Source of the DNA: Candidatus Altarchaeota archaeon
GTDB lineage: Archaea; Altiarchaeota; Altiarchaeia; IMC4; QMZM01
Direction: 5' to 3'
DNA: 27,702 nucleotides
Assembly (NCBI GenBank): GCA_015523055.1
Contig: WALD01000082.1
Coordinates: 1 to 27,702 of the forward strand
The notes beneath the pieces were generated by a model, which saw only the letters and a list, made by a program, of their open reading frames with translations, was not told the origin of the DNA and did no database searches. Positions 1 to 7,845 of this stretch are shown in pieces (positions within the stretch are counted from its first letter, which is position 1; every line of letters begins with the position of its first letter). A program made the translations under genes and the position numbers.

Positions 1-17
1 CACTCATATAGTAATAC

Positions 18-932
18 ATGAAACCAAAGATTCTGATTACTGACAAAATCCATCCTGTTGCAATAAAAGAGGCAACTGCCTTTGCCGAGGTTGAGGAATT
101 CTACGGACATTCACCGGAGGAGATTGTGGAGAAGATCCCCGGTTATGAGGCGCTGATTGTGAGAAGCGGAACCAGGGTTACAAGAGGGCTTATAGAGGCA
201 AGCGACCTGAAGATTATCGGCAGGGCTGGAGTCGGACTTGATAACATAGACCTAAAGGCAACGGAAGAGAAGGGAATAAGAGTTGTGAATTCTCCGGAGG
301 CAAGCACCATTGCCGTGGCCGAACTGGTTATTGGCTCAATGATAACCCTGTTCAGGAGGATACACCACGCAGATAGAAGCATGAGGGAAGGCAAATGGGA
401 GAGAGACAGATTCATTGGCAACGAGCTCTATGGAAAGATTCTGGGTATTGTGGGCTTTGGCAGGATTGGTAAAGAGGTTGGAATAAGGGCAAGGGCATTT
501 GGAATGGACATCCTTGTCCATGACCCAAACATAACTGCCGAGGATGCAAAGGAATTCAACGCCGAGTACGCGGAGCTTGATGAATTGCTCAGGAGGTCTG
601 ACATAGTGACGCTGCACATTCCGTTAACAGAAGATACAAGAAACCTAATAGACGAGCGTGAGATAGGACTCATGAAGAATTCGGCAGTTATACTGAATAT
701 AGCAAGAGGGGGGATAATCAACGAGAGTGTCCTTTATAATGCCCTGAAAGAGAACAGGATAAATGGCGCCGTTCTGGATGTCTTCGAGAAGGAACCCCCG
801 GGAGAGAACCCACTCAAGGATCTGGAGAACGTTGTCCTGCTCCCGCATCTTGGCGCTTCAACTAATGAGGCCCAGATCAATGCAGGAACCGTGGTTGTCG
901 AAAAAATAAGGAATTTTTTCAGGGAGGATTAG
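18..932 (+). CDS. serA: D-3-phosphoglycerate dehydrogenase, short form without ACT domain
   Basis: Cytosolic NAD-dependent D-2-hydroxyacid dehydrogenase, most likely oxidising 3-phosphoglycerate in the first step of serine synthesis. The 304-residue protein shows the Rossmann motif GFGRIG at 146-151. An acidic residue follows in VHDP (D169), which favours NAD over NADP. The family's catalytic triad is intact: R230 in NIARGG, E259 in FEKEP and H277 in LPHLGAST. It ends right after the substrate domain, so the C-terminal regulatory/ACT region of the roughly 520-residue archaeal and bacterial enzymes is absent, and serine feedback through ACT is not expected. Its stop codon directly abuts the GTG of the polymerase D small-subunit gene, so it probably leads that operon. 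Only 17 bases precede the ATG, so its promoter cannot be judged. A hydroxypyruvate or glyoxylate reductase of the same superfamily is the alternative. Confidence 0.85.
   Translation: MKPKILITDKIHPVAIKEATAFAEVEEFYGHSPEEIVEKIPGYEALIVRSGTRVTRGLIEASDLKIIGRAGVGLDNIDLKATEEKGIRVVNSPEASTIAVAELVIGSMITLFRRIHHADRSMREGKWERDRFIGNELYGKILGIVGFGRIGKEVGIRARAFGMDILVHDPNITAEDAKEFNAEYAELDELLRRSDIVTLHIPLTEDTRNLIDEREIGLMKNSAVILNIARGGIINESVLYNALKENRINGAVLDVFEKEPPGENPLKDLENVVLLPHLGASTNEAQINAGTVVVEKIRNFFRED
921..927 (+). promoter_or_regulatory. Shine-Dalgarno site for the GTG start of the PolD small subunit
   Basis: AGGGAGG lies within the last codons of serA, five bases before the GTG at 933. It supports GTG 933 as the true start and direct translational linkage of the two genes. 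Confidence 0.7.
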
Positions 933-2549
933 GTGATTTTGTTGAGGACGGAAGAGGGAATAGCCAGAAAATTTGCAGAAAAAGGAATAATTCTTAGCTC
1001 AGGCGGGCTTGACAGAATTTCCGAACATGAGCTGGATATAAACGAGATCCTGAGGGTAGCGAAGGATAGGAATCTCTGGCTCGTTACAGATGAATTCCTG
1101 CAGGAATTCGTTCCGGATGAGAAGAAGGTAGAAGGGGTTGGTGAGGGGAGAGTAGGGAGTATTGATGAGAAGAGGGTAGAAGGGGTTGGTGAGAAGAAGG
1201 TAGAAGGGATTGATAAGGAGGGGGCAGGGGGAACTGGCATTGATCAGGGGAAGAGTAGCACTGAAAACGAGAGAGAGAAGATACATGTGGAGCGACCGGG
1301 GAAGAGCATCTTCGCAAAAGAGATAGATTCCGAACTGAAGATATTTGAGGAAAGAGACATAACAAAGAGGTCCACCTGTGAGGGCAGGATAGAAGACTTT
1401 GTAGGATACTTCAACCGAAAGTATCAGAACATCAGGGAGATACTAAGGGACAGGGATGTTCTCAGGGGTAGCGTCCCTATACGTGCTGTTAAACAGCACC
1501 CCGGAGACACGACATCCATAATCGTTATGGTAACTGAGAAGAGGGAAAGTAGCAGAGGATATAGGTTCCTTGACGTGGAGGACCCCACAGGGGACCTGAG
1601 TGTTCTCATTCCAGAGGGTAACAATCACCAGATGGATGAGATGTACAGCAGAATCATGCTTGATGAGGTGATAGGCATAAAGGGCAAGATGCACAACAAT
1701 CTTTTCATTGCAAACGAAATCTTCCAGCCCGACATACCTCTTGACAACAGGACCAATTCGGCCGAAGAGGAGGTTTCTATTGCCCTTATTTCAGATACAC
1801 ACGTGGGCAGCTATCTCTTCCTTGAAAAGGAATTCAATCACTTTCTGGACTGTCTGAATCTTAAGTGCAACAACCATGAAAAATTTCAGAATATAAAATA
1901 TATCCTTGTCGCTGGGGATCTGGTTGATGGTGTTGGGATATACCCAAAACAGGAAAATGAACTTTCCATACCTGACATCTATAAACAATATGATTTTTTT
2001 GCATCTCTTATTGAGAGGGTCCCGGATTATATTGAGGTGGTGCTTGCTATGGGTAATCATGATGCCGTTAGAGGTGCAGAGCCACAGCCCAAACTGGATA
2101 GGGACATAGGAGGCCGTCTCTATGAGATTGATAATGTGCATATTGTTGGAAACCCTGCAACGGTCTCAACTCATGGAGTCAAGACCCTGATATATCATGG
2201 AGCCTCTCTGGATACGACAATCGGCTCTCTGGCAAACTGCACCTATTCAAGACCGGAGATTGCGATGATTGAATATTTCAAGAGAAGGTATCTCATACCA
2301 AGCTATGGCAGAGACAACATATCACCAGAGAAAGAGGATTATCTTGCCATAAAGGACATCCCGGATATATTCCATGCAGGGCATGTGCATACAAACGGCT
2401 ATGCAGACTACCGGGGTGTAAAGATAATAAATTCAGGAACATTTCAATCCAAAACAAAGTATCAGGAGGAGCAGGGGCACGAACCCACCCCCGCCCGTGT
2501 CCCAATCATAAATCTTATGAATCACGAGGTTTCTGTTGTTCACTTCTAA
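933..2549 (+). CDS. polB: DNA polymerase D small subunit DP1 (calcineurin-like 3'-5' exonuclease)
   Basis: Small, proofreading subunit of the archaeal replicative polymerase PolD. Residues 1-60 form a small N-terminal domain. A low-complexity linker at about 61-115 includes an eight-residue repeat. The OB-fold lies at about 170-265 and the Mre11/calcineurin-like phosphodiesterase at about 281-538. Metal-binding motifs are all present: DTH 288-290, GD 328-329, GNHD 374-377, H422 and GHVH 483-486, so the nuclease should be active. The GTG start at 933 has a good Shine-Dalgarno site and follows the serA stop without a gap. The large subunit follows downstream, the arrangement expected for a co-expressed heterodimer. 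The length of 538 residues is normal for the family; only the repeat linker is unusual. Confidence 0.95.
   Translation: MILLRTEEGIARKFAEKGIILSSGGLDRISEHELDINEILRVAKDRNLWLVTDEFLQEFVPDEKKVEGVGEGRVGSIDEKRVEGVGEKKVEGIDKEGAGGTGIDQGKSSTENEREKIHVERPGKSIFAKEIDSELKIFEERDITKRSTCEGRIEDFVGYFNRKYQNIREILRDRDVLRGSVPIRAVKQHPGDTTSIIVMVTEKRESSRGYRFLDVEDPTGDLSVLIPEGNNHQMDEMYSRIMLDEVIGIKGKMHNNLFIANEIFQPDIPLDNRTNSAEEEVSIALISDTHVGSYLFLEKEFNHFLDCLNLKCNNHEKFQNIKYILVAGDLVDGVGIYPKQENELSIPDIYKQYDFFASLIERVPDYIEVVLAMGNHDAVRGAEPQPKLDRDIGGRLYEIDNVHIVGNPATVSTHGVKTLIYHGASLDTTIGSLANCTYSRPEIAMIEYFKRRYLIPSYGRDNISPEKEDYLAIKDIPDIFHAGHVHTNGYADYRGVKIINSGTFQSKTKYQEEQGHEPTPARVPIINLMNHEVSVVHF
1119..1214 (+). repeat. Four tandem 24-bp units inside the DP1 linker
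   Basis: The period is 24 bp (8 codons), in frame, starting at 1119, 1143, 1167 and 1191. The encoded units are EKKVEGVG, EGRVGSID, EKRVEGVG and EKKVEGID (DP1 residues 63-94). Units 1, 3 and 4 are nearly identical at the DNA level and unit 2 is degenerate, which suggests slippage or duplication in a flexible linker. Confidence 0.85.
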
Positions 2550-2620
2550 GCAACCTTTTCTGCCTTATTTCCGCTGGAAGGCATTGTATAACATTGCGAA
2601 ATTTTGAAGACAGGTCCATT

Positions 2621-5600
2621 ATGGAAAAGTATTTTGTAGAACTGAGAGAGAAGATAGCCCAGGCATATGGGATAGCAGCCAAAGCCCGTGCAGAGGGCAA
2701 TGACCCTGACCTTAATGTTGAATCTCTCCCTGCAGGGGACCTGGCAACAAGGGTTGAGGGTCTTGTAGGGCCAAAGGGGATCTCAACAAAGATTAAGGAG
2801 TTTGGGAGGGAGAACCTTACGAAGATTCTGGACCACCTTCTGGGGGACATGTCAGAGATTCCAAACCCTGTAAAGGAGAAGAGAATTGAGCAGGCTCTCA
2901 GGACAGGTCTTGCCATAATTACGGAGGGGGTGGTCGCCGCTCCGATTGAGGGGATATCAAAGGTGAAGATAAACAGCAATCCCGACGGCTCGGAGTATCT
3001 CTCCATCTATTTCGCCGGACCGATAAGGAGCGCGGGGGGAACGGCACAGGGACTGGCAGTTCTTATAGGGGATTACCTGAGAACAAAGACAGGACTGCAG
3101 GGCTATCGTCCAACAGGGGATGAGATAGAACGTTATGTTGAGGAGATCAGAGTATATAATGACAGAGTTACAAGGTTGCAGTATCTCCCAACAGAGAAGG
3201 ACATAATGTTCATCGTAAAAAACCTCCCTGTATGCGTTGATGGGGATCCAACTGAGAAGAGAGAGGTCTCCGTTCACAGGGACCTAAAAAGGGTTGAAAC
3301 AAACAGGATAAGGGGGGGTATGTGCCTGGTAATCGCTGAGGGAATAGCACAGAAATCCACCAAGCTTATGAAACACGCCTCCAGCATGGGGCTGGACTGG
3401 GATTGGCTTTCAGGTGTAGAGAAGAGCAAGAAGGTGGACAGCAACAGAGATATAAAGCCGCTGGATCTGTTCATGTCCGAGACCGTTGGGGGAAGGCCAG
3501 TCTTTGCAGCCCCCTCAGCCAAGGGTGCTTTCAGGTTGAGATACGGAAGGAGTAGAGCCACAGGAATTGCAGCCAAGGCAATACACCCTGCCACAATGAT
3601 TCTGCTTGATGAATTCATTGCAACAGGAACCCAGGTTAAGGTCGAGAGGCCCGGGAAGGGTTGCGTAATAACAAACTGTAATGAGATTGATGGCCCGATA
3701 GTCCGGCTCAAGGACGGCAGCGTTGTCAGGGTGGAAAGTGAGGAATATGCAAGGAAGATTAGCAGAGAGGTGATAGAAATCCTCTTCCTTGGGGATATTC
3801 TTATAAGCTATGGAGATTTCCTGCAAACCAACACCCCCCTGCTTCCTGCGGGATACTGCGAAGAGTGGTGGAGATTGGAGGCAATAAAAATGAGCGACAG
3901 AATCCCTCTGATGCCTCCATCAGCAGAGGAAGCCGTGCAGCTTGCAAAGAAATTCTCCATACCTCTTCATCCACGATACACCTATTTCTGGGAGGATATC
4001 GATAAAGAGGCGTTGAAACTGCTAATTGGGTGGCTTTCATCAGGAGGGATCAGAAACGGCAGGCTTATTGTGGAAAACAAACCGGAGGCAAAAAGAATTC
4101 TCGAGCTGCTGGGCGTTCCTCATGAGGTCGATAAAAATCTTATTGTGATTGAGGAATATCTGCCTCTCCTATATCCAACAGGGGCTTATGATGGAGTAAG
4201 ATTCACCCTTGATGAATTTAATCAGAGGATAGATGAATCTACTGAAAAAACTGCCCTGGGTTTCATCCAGACAGTTTCTCCAATAAAAATAAGGGCCAGA
4301 GCAGGGACATATATCGGAGCAAGAATGGGACGGCCAGAGAAGGCCAGGGAAAGGAAGATGCAGCCAGCTGTGCATTCCTTGTTCCCGATCGGAGACTATG
4401 GAGGGAGAGAGAGAGACATAAGGGTCGCGGCTGAGAACAATACAATCAGGGTAGATATTGCAAACTATGAATGCAGCAACTGCAGGATAAACACCATATT
4501 CTCAAAGTGCCCGCGATGTGGAAAGAACACCTCGCTGAAAGGAGTTGAGGTAAAAGATATAAACATAGCTAAGTTGTGGAGCAACGCCACCAAAAAGGTT
4601 GGGCGCGTCCTGAATGTAAAGGGTGTAAAGGGAATGATATCTAAGGACAAGATTCCCGAACCGCTGGAGAAGGGAATCCTGAGGGCAAAAAACGAGGTTT
4701 TCGTCTTCAAGGACGGCTCAATAAGATTTGATGCAACTGATGCACCCCTCACTCATTTCAAGCCGGCGGAGGTCGGGATGAGTATCAAAAAACTGAGAGA
4801 ACTGGGATATGAAAAGGATTATCTAGGGGAGGAACTTAAGAATCCGGAGCAGATCGTGGAGTTGAAGGTCCAGGATGTCATAATACCAAAGAAGGCAGGG
4901 GATTACCTCCTGAGGGTCTCACTGTTTATTGATGATCTCCTCGAGAGATTCTACGGCATGCCCAGATTTTATAATGCCACGCTGCCAGAAGATTTGCTGG
5001 GGCATCTTGTCGTCGGTCTTGCTCCTCACACATCTGCTGGAATAGTTGGCAGGATTATTGGATTTAATAATGCAGCTGTTTGCTATGCACATCCATTCTG
5101 GCATGCGGCGAAACGTCGAAATTGCGATGGAGACGAGGATTCCTTAATGCTGATCTTAGATACCTTGATAAACTTCTCCAAGAAATATCTTCCAGAAGAA
5201 AGGGGAGGGAAGATGGACGCCCCTCTGGTAATAACGACGATAATGAACCCAAAGGAGGTGGATGATGAAGCGCACAAAATGGAAATAATAAAGGATTATC
5301 CGTTGGAATTCTACGAGAAGACATGGCAGAGGATAAACCCTTCTGATGTTGGGATAAAGACAGTGGATAATGTCATAGATACAAATCCCTTCTCCGGCCT
5401 GAATTTTACCCACTCCACCAGAGACATTACTGGCCCTGTTGTAAAATCAAGATACCTGAGGCTCGGCAAGATGAAGGAAAAGGTCAACGCCCAGCTCAGG
5501 GTGGCGGAGAAGATTCGCGCTATAGACGAGCGGGTTGTTGCAGAACTTGTGATAAATTCCCACTTCCTCCGTGACATATACGGAAATCTGAGAAAGTTTA

Positions 5601-5866
5601 CAAGACAGAAATTCAGATGCGTGAAATGCAATGCATCGTATAGAAGGGTCCCCCTGTCCGGGAGATGTACAAGATGTGGAGACAGACTTCTCCTCACCGT
5701 TTCAGAGGGATCGATAAGAAAATATCTGGAAATTTCAGCTGACCTGTGCAAGAGGTATAAATGCTCACCCTACATGAACCAGAGGCTCATGCTGTTAAAG
5801 AGGGATATAGACTCTCTCTTTACCAACGACCTCTCAAAGCAGGTAGGACTGAGTGAATTTATGTGA
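2621..5866 (+). CDS. polC: DNA polymerase D large catalytic subunit DP2
   Basis: Catalytic subunit of PolD, which extends primers at the replication fork with DP1. From the ATG at 2621 the protein is 1081 residues. This ATG has AGGT five bases upstream and gives the family-like start MEKYFVELREKI; a TTG at 2594 would add nine residues. Visible features are the N-terminal motif RVEGLVGPKG and a zinc finger with C618, C621, C630 and C633. The catalytic motif NCDGDED has aspartates at 836 and 838, the pair established as essential in Pyrococcus PolD. A C-terminal zinc finger has C1000, C1003, C1016 and C1019. The last eight residues, QVGLSEFM, fit a PCNA-interacting box. No intein interrupts the catalytic motif, a site that carries one in some Thermococcales. 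The stop overlaps the next gene by four bases. Confidence 0.96.
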   Translation: MEKYFVELREKIAQAYGIAAKARAEGNDPDLNVESLPAGDLATRVEGLVGPKGISTKIKEFGRENLTKILDHLLGDMSEIPNPVKEKRIEQALRTGLAIITEGVVAAPIEGISKVKINSNPDGSEYLSIYFAGPIRSAGGTAQGLAVLIGDYLRTKTGLQGYRPTGDEIERYVEEIRVYNDRVTRLQYLPTEKDIMFIVKNLPVCVDGDPTEKREVSVHRDLKRVETNRIRGGMCLVIAEGIAQKSTKLMKHASSMGLDWDWLSGVEKSKKVDSNRDIKPLDLFMSETVGGRPVFAAPSAKGAFRLRYGRSRATGIAAKAIHPATMILLDEFIATGTQVKVERPGKGCVITNCNEIDGPIVRLKDGSVVRVESEEYARKISREVIEILFLGDILISYGDFLQTNTPLLPAGYCEEWWRLEAIKMSDRIPLMPPSAEEAVQLAKKFSIPLHPRYTYFWEDIDKEALKLLIGWLSSGGIRNGRLIVENKPEAKRILELLGVPHEVDKNLIVIEEYLPLLYPTGAYDGVRFTLDEFNQRIDESTEKTALGFIQTVSPIKIRARAGTYIGARMGRPEKARERKMQPAVHSLFPIGDYGGRERDIRVAAENNTIRVDIANYECSNCRINTIFSKCPRCGKNTSLKGVEVKDINIAKLWSNATKKVGRVLNVKGVKGMISKDKIPEPLEKGILRAKNEVFVFKDGSIRFDATDAPLTHFKPAEVGMSIKKLRELGYEKDYLGEELKNPEQIVELKVQDVIIPKKAGDYLLRVSLFIDDLLERFYGMPRFYNATLPEDLLGHLVVGLAPHTSAGIVGRIIGFNNAAVCYAHPFWHAAKRRNCDGDEDSLMLILDTLINFSKKYLPEERGGKMDAPLVITTIMNPKEVDDEAHKMEIIKDYPLEFYEKTWQRINPSDVGIKTVDNVIDTNPFSGLNFTHSTRDITGPVVKSRYLRLGKMKEKVNAQLRVAEKIRAIDERVVAELVINSHFLRDIYGNLRKFTRQKFRCVKCNASYRRVPLSGRCTRCGDRLLLTVSEGSIRKYLEISADLCKRYKCSPYMNQRLMLLKRDIDSLFTNDLSKQVGLSEFM

Positions 5867-6546
5867 AAATGGAAGATAAACCATTCATCTTCATAAACTG
5901 TGCCATGAGCATAGATGGAAAGATTTCTACCCATGAGAGGAGGCAGGTGAAGATTTCCAACAAAAGAGACATGGAACGGGTTGACAGACTAAGGGCCAGT
6001 GCAGATGCGATCCTCGTCGGGATGAATACCGCCGTCGAAGACGACCCAAGGCTGACGGTAAAGTCAGAGAAGCTGAGAAAGGAAAGGGTGGAAAGGAGCA
6101 TGCCGGAAAACCCCATTAAAGTAACCCTGGGCAGGGTTGACAGACTGAATCTGGATTCCGAGTTTATGACTCATGGAAATGCAAGGGTAATCCTATTTGC
6201 CTCTGAGGATTCAGATGCATTGAAGATTGAGGAACTGAAGAACAGTGCGGAGATATTCCTCCTGCCCGGTGAAAGGCCGGAGCCGGAGAAGGTCGTTAAA
6301 GTGCTTGCCTCCCTTGGAGTCAGGAGGCTGATGATTGAGGGTGGGGGCAGGATAAACTTTGAATTCCTCAAGGCAGGGTTAGTTGATGAATTCTATGTTG
6401 CTATCGCACCGAAGCTCTTCGGTGGAAAGAATGCGCCGACCCTTGCTGATGGTGAGGGCTTTCAGGAAGGAAAGGAGGTAAGGTTGGAGCTCATCGGCGA
6501 GGAGAAGCTGGATGAGATTCTTGTGTTGAGGTATAGAGTAAAGTAA
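5863..6546 (+). CDS. arfC: 2,5-diamino-6-ribosylamino-pyrimidinone 5'-phosphate reductase
   Basis: NADPH-dependent reductase of archaeal riboflavin and F420 synthesis, related to the C-terminal half of bacterial RibD and to yeast Rib7. It reduces the ribosyl side chain of the diaminopyrimidine product of GTP opening to ribityl. The 227-residue length is typical of the stand-alone archaeal enzyme. Family motifs are CAMSIDGKIS near the N-terminus, VGMNTAVEDDPRLTV at about 52-66, the IEGGGRINFEFL nucleotide loop and the IAPKLFGG motif. The GTG at 5863 overlaps the DP2 stop (GTGA), implying translational coupling; an ATG at 5869, two codons later, is equally possible. It is the last gene of the serA-polD run, and its stop lies five bases before the 3' end of a convergent tRNA gene. 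Confidence 0.9.
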   Translation: MKMEDKPFIFINCAMSIDGKISTHERRQVKISNKRDMERVDRLRASADAILVGMNTAVEDDPRLTVKSEKLRKERVERSMPENPIKVTLGRVDRLNLDSEFMTHGNARVILFASEDSDALKIEELKNSAEIFLLPGERPEPEKVVKVLASLGVRRLMIEGGGRINFEFLKAGLVDEFYVAIAPKLFGGKNAPTLADGEGFQEGKEVRLELIGEEKLDEILVLRYRVK

Positions 6547-6551
6547 ATGTT

Positions 6552-6639
6552 CGCCGAGGTTGGGATTCGAACCCAAGCTTCCCCAAAGAGAAACGAGCTT
6601 TCCAGGCCCGCGCGTTAGTCCAAGCTCTGCCACCTCGGC
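6552..6639 (-). tRNA. tRNA-Ser (anticodon GGA)
   Basis: An 88-nt class II tRNA was folded by eye. The acceptor stem GCCGAGG pairs with CCTCGGC over seven bp, with discriminator G as expected for serine. The anticodon stem CGGGC/GCTCG (one G-U pair) carries loop CTGGAAA with anticodon GGA at 6601-6603. A 17-nt variable region forms a five-bp arm (TTCTC/GGGAA). The T arm is TTGGG/CCCAA with loop TTCGAAT. The D stem is weak: two clear pairs, with A-C at the third. No intron is seen and CCA is not encoded. It reads UCC and UCU codons. Confidence 0.93.
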
Positions 6640-6683
6640 ATATAGAACAGGTATAGGGATATCAGATTCAGAATAGAAAAATA

Positions 6684-6818
6684 CTACTTTCTCCATCTCA
6701 AGAGGTCATCCATGCTGGGATCAAAAAGAAGATAGGTAGTGTAGGAATCCAGGAAGATTCCAGACAGCAGCAGGATTATCGAGATTCCTACGAACCGTTT
6801 GAGTGAAAAATCAGCCAT
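6684..6818 (-). CDS. 44-residue single-span membrane protein
   Basis: Small protein of unknown function, not recognised. It starts MADFSLKRF and continues with a hydrophobic stretch of about 22 residues (roughly 9-32, with GISIILLLSGIFL), followed by a short polar end, DLLRWRK. The ATG at 6818 lies one base after the stop of the 119-residue membrane-protein gene, so the two are probably co-transcribed and perhaps act together. It is a single-pass protein with too little sequence for a family call. The tight spacing and plausible membrane topology are the main reasons to believe it is real. Confidence 0.6.
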   Translation of the reverse strand: MADFSLKRFVGISIILLLSGIFLDSYTTYLLFDPSMDDLLRWRK

Positions 6819-6819
6819 T

Positions 6820-7179
6820 CTACTCGCTCCATTTTTTCTTATCCAGCATAAATCGTCTCCTCCTGAAATCAAGCCCCGCATAGACAAGAAGCAGGGCAGC
6901 TGAGAATATAGCAAAGTTGCCGATTGAGTAACCCCACCCCCAGAACAGGTACGTGGAAAGGAGGATAAGAGCAAAGCCAGGGTACTTCATGGCAAATTCT
7001 CTGGCCTTCATTTCCTCCATATCCAGGTGTATGAACATAAAATAGAGATTCCAGACACCGAGCAGAAATGCAATAAGCCCTATTACCTCCCTGCCCATAA
7101 TGAGAATTCCTGAACCCCCGAATAAACCCACCCCTGCACCAGCAGAGAATAAGCCGAGTTTGGTGTCCTTCCAGTTCAT
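6820..7179 (-). CDS. 119-residue multi-span membrane protein of unknown function
   Basis: Not recognised. Residues 8-24 are glycine-rich and hydrophobic (GLFSAGAGVGLFGG). Further hydrophobic segments lie at about 26-47, 62-80 and 82-98, giving three or four membrane spans. A basic cytoplasmic-type end (DFRRRRFMLDKKKW) follows. It is the first gene of a two-gene minus-strand unit with the 44-residue membrane protein. A TATA-like element stands 36-45 bases upstream. It is divergent from the winged-helix regulator, whose operator-like boxes lie in the shared intergenic region, so regulation by that protein is plausible but inferred. Confidence 0.7.
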   Translation of the reverse strand: MNWKDTKLGLFSAGAGVGLFGGSGILIMGREVIGLIAFLLGVWNLYFMFIHLDMEEMKAREFAMKYPGFALILLSTYLFWGWGYSIGNFAIFSAALLLVYAGLDFRRRRFMLDKKKWSE

Positions 7180-7214
7180 TTTGAGAGCAGATAGTATCAG
7201 ATTATCAGGTATTA

Positions 7215-7224
7215 CATTATAATG
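7215..7224 (-). promoter_or_regulatory. TATA-like box for the two small membrane-protein genes
   Basis: The near-palindromic CATTATAATG lies about 36-45 bases upstream of the ATG at 7179, a position that would give a short leader of 10-20 nt. Confidence 0.4.
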
Positions 7225-7243
7225 AAATTAAATCCATTATTTT

Positions 7244-7323
7244 GGACTATTTAAGTATTCAAGTCCAGATATAAATACTCAAGTCTTATAAGTCATAATT
7301 GAGTAGTCGGAATGGACTTGAGT
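7244..7323 (+). promoter_or_regulatory. TATA box flanked by AAGTCC/GGACTT boxes: likely autoregulatory promoter
   Basis: The TATA-like ATATAAATA at 7269-7277 lies about 38 bases before the ATG at 7312. It is bracketed by TATTCAAGTCC (7256-7266) and TACTCAAGTC (7276-7285), two direct near-repeats. AAGTC recurs at 7290-7294. The complementary GGACT lies at 7244-7248 and GGACTTGAGT at 7314-7323, overlapping the start codon. A further GGACTT/GAGTCC pair lies inside the gene at 7371-7386. Boxes on both sides of a TATA element beside a DNA-binding-protein gene suggest binding by its own product. Confidence 0.5.
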
Positions 7324-7644
7324 AAAAGAAGATTCAGGTGGCTGGATATGATCTTGTCGGAAGGAGCGCTGGACTTGCTTGAGTCCATGAAGGACGAGAA
7401 ACCAAGGTATTTCAAGCAGTTTAGAGAGCTAAGGAATGAGAGAACAGGCAGGAGGTATTCCCCCAGCACGATCTCATCAAGGCTTAAGGAATTGATAAAT
7501 CTGGGTGCACTAGAGCGCGCAATAACCAAAACAGGAAGTGGTAGAGAAGTGGCGGGATACAGGATAACCAGGATGGGCATTAAGGCACTGGAGCTTTCTT
7601 ATGATTACGAGGACAAACTGGAAGGGGTATTTAAAAAAGGATAG
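7312..7644 (+). CDS. Winged-helix transcriptional regulator
   Basis: DNA-binding protein of 110 residues with a winged helix-turn-helix fold. An N-terminal helix at about 13-27 (ILSEGALDLLES) is followed by the helix RYFKQFRELRN. The recognition helix is at about 50-66 (SPSTISSRLKELINLGALE). The wing is at 69-87 with GSGREVAGYRIT, then a helix GIKALELSYDY. The pattern 'xLINLGALER...GYRIT..G' is typical of archaeal HxlR/PadR/ArsR-like one-domain regulators. No ligand domain is present and no cysteines are seen, so a metal or redox sensor is unlikely. It is divergent from the two small membrane-protein genes. AAGTCC-type boxes around its TATA element suggest autoregulation. The exact family and effector are unknown. 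Confidence 0.8.
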   Translation: MDLSKRRFRWLDMILSEGALDLLESMKDEKPRYFKQFRELRNERTGRRYSPSTISSRLKELINLGALERAITKTGSGREVAGYRITRMGIKALELSYDYEDKLEGVFKKG

Positions 7645-7725
7645 AGGTTAAGGGTTTTCTGTGCAGGATAATGAAAAAGAGTAGATTCAAATCCTGCCCT
7701 AATCCAGATTGACTTTATAGGTTGA

Positions 7726-7827
7726 TCTGAATTATATGACATAGACACCGGAGTCGTTGGTCTGAATTCAAGGGCGATCGCAAAGTCATCAGGGGGGGCA
7801 GTGTTTGACATATATCTCGTGGACTAA
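7726..7827 (+). pseudogene. Possible remnant of a protein-coding 3' end
   Basis: Between the regulator and the glycosyltransferase gene, one plus-strand frame stays open for 33 codons after a TGA at 7723. It ends in TAA at 7825-7827 and reads like real protein (TGVVGLNSRAIAKSSGGAVF near its centre). It has no usable upstream start codon. The rest of the 200-bp gap shows only a 7-bp inverted repeat (GCAGGAT 7663-7669 / ATCCTGC 7691-7697) and no T-tract. I do not recognise the parent family; it may be chance. Confidence 0.2.
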
Positions 7828-7845
7828 AAGATAAAGAGATCCTTT

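Noticed and set aside
929..1365. Long antisense frames rich in Pro, Ser and Leu opposite DP1
   Set aside because: They are the complement of the purine-rich repeat linker in DP1; the sense strand has clear domain motifs and these frames show none.
2594..2620. TTG start for the PolD large subunit
   Set aside because: The ATG at 2621 matches the usual DP2 N-terminus and has AGGT at a suitable distance.
5117..5140. Intein insertion in the DP2 catalytic motif
   Set aside because: The motif NCDGDED is continuous, and no intein-sized insertion is present.
7663..7697. ATTCAAATCCTGC near 7685-7697 looked like the T arm of a degraded tRNA
   Set aside because: The flanking bases do not pair as a T stem, and no acceptor or anticodon stem can be built around it. 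The 7-bp inverted repeat there also lacks a T-tract, so it is not called a terminator.
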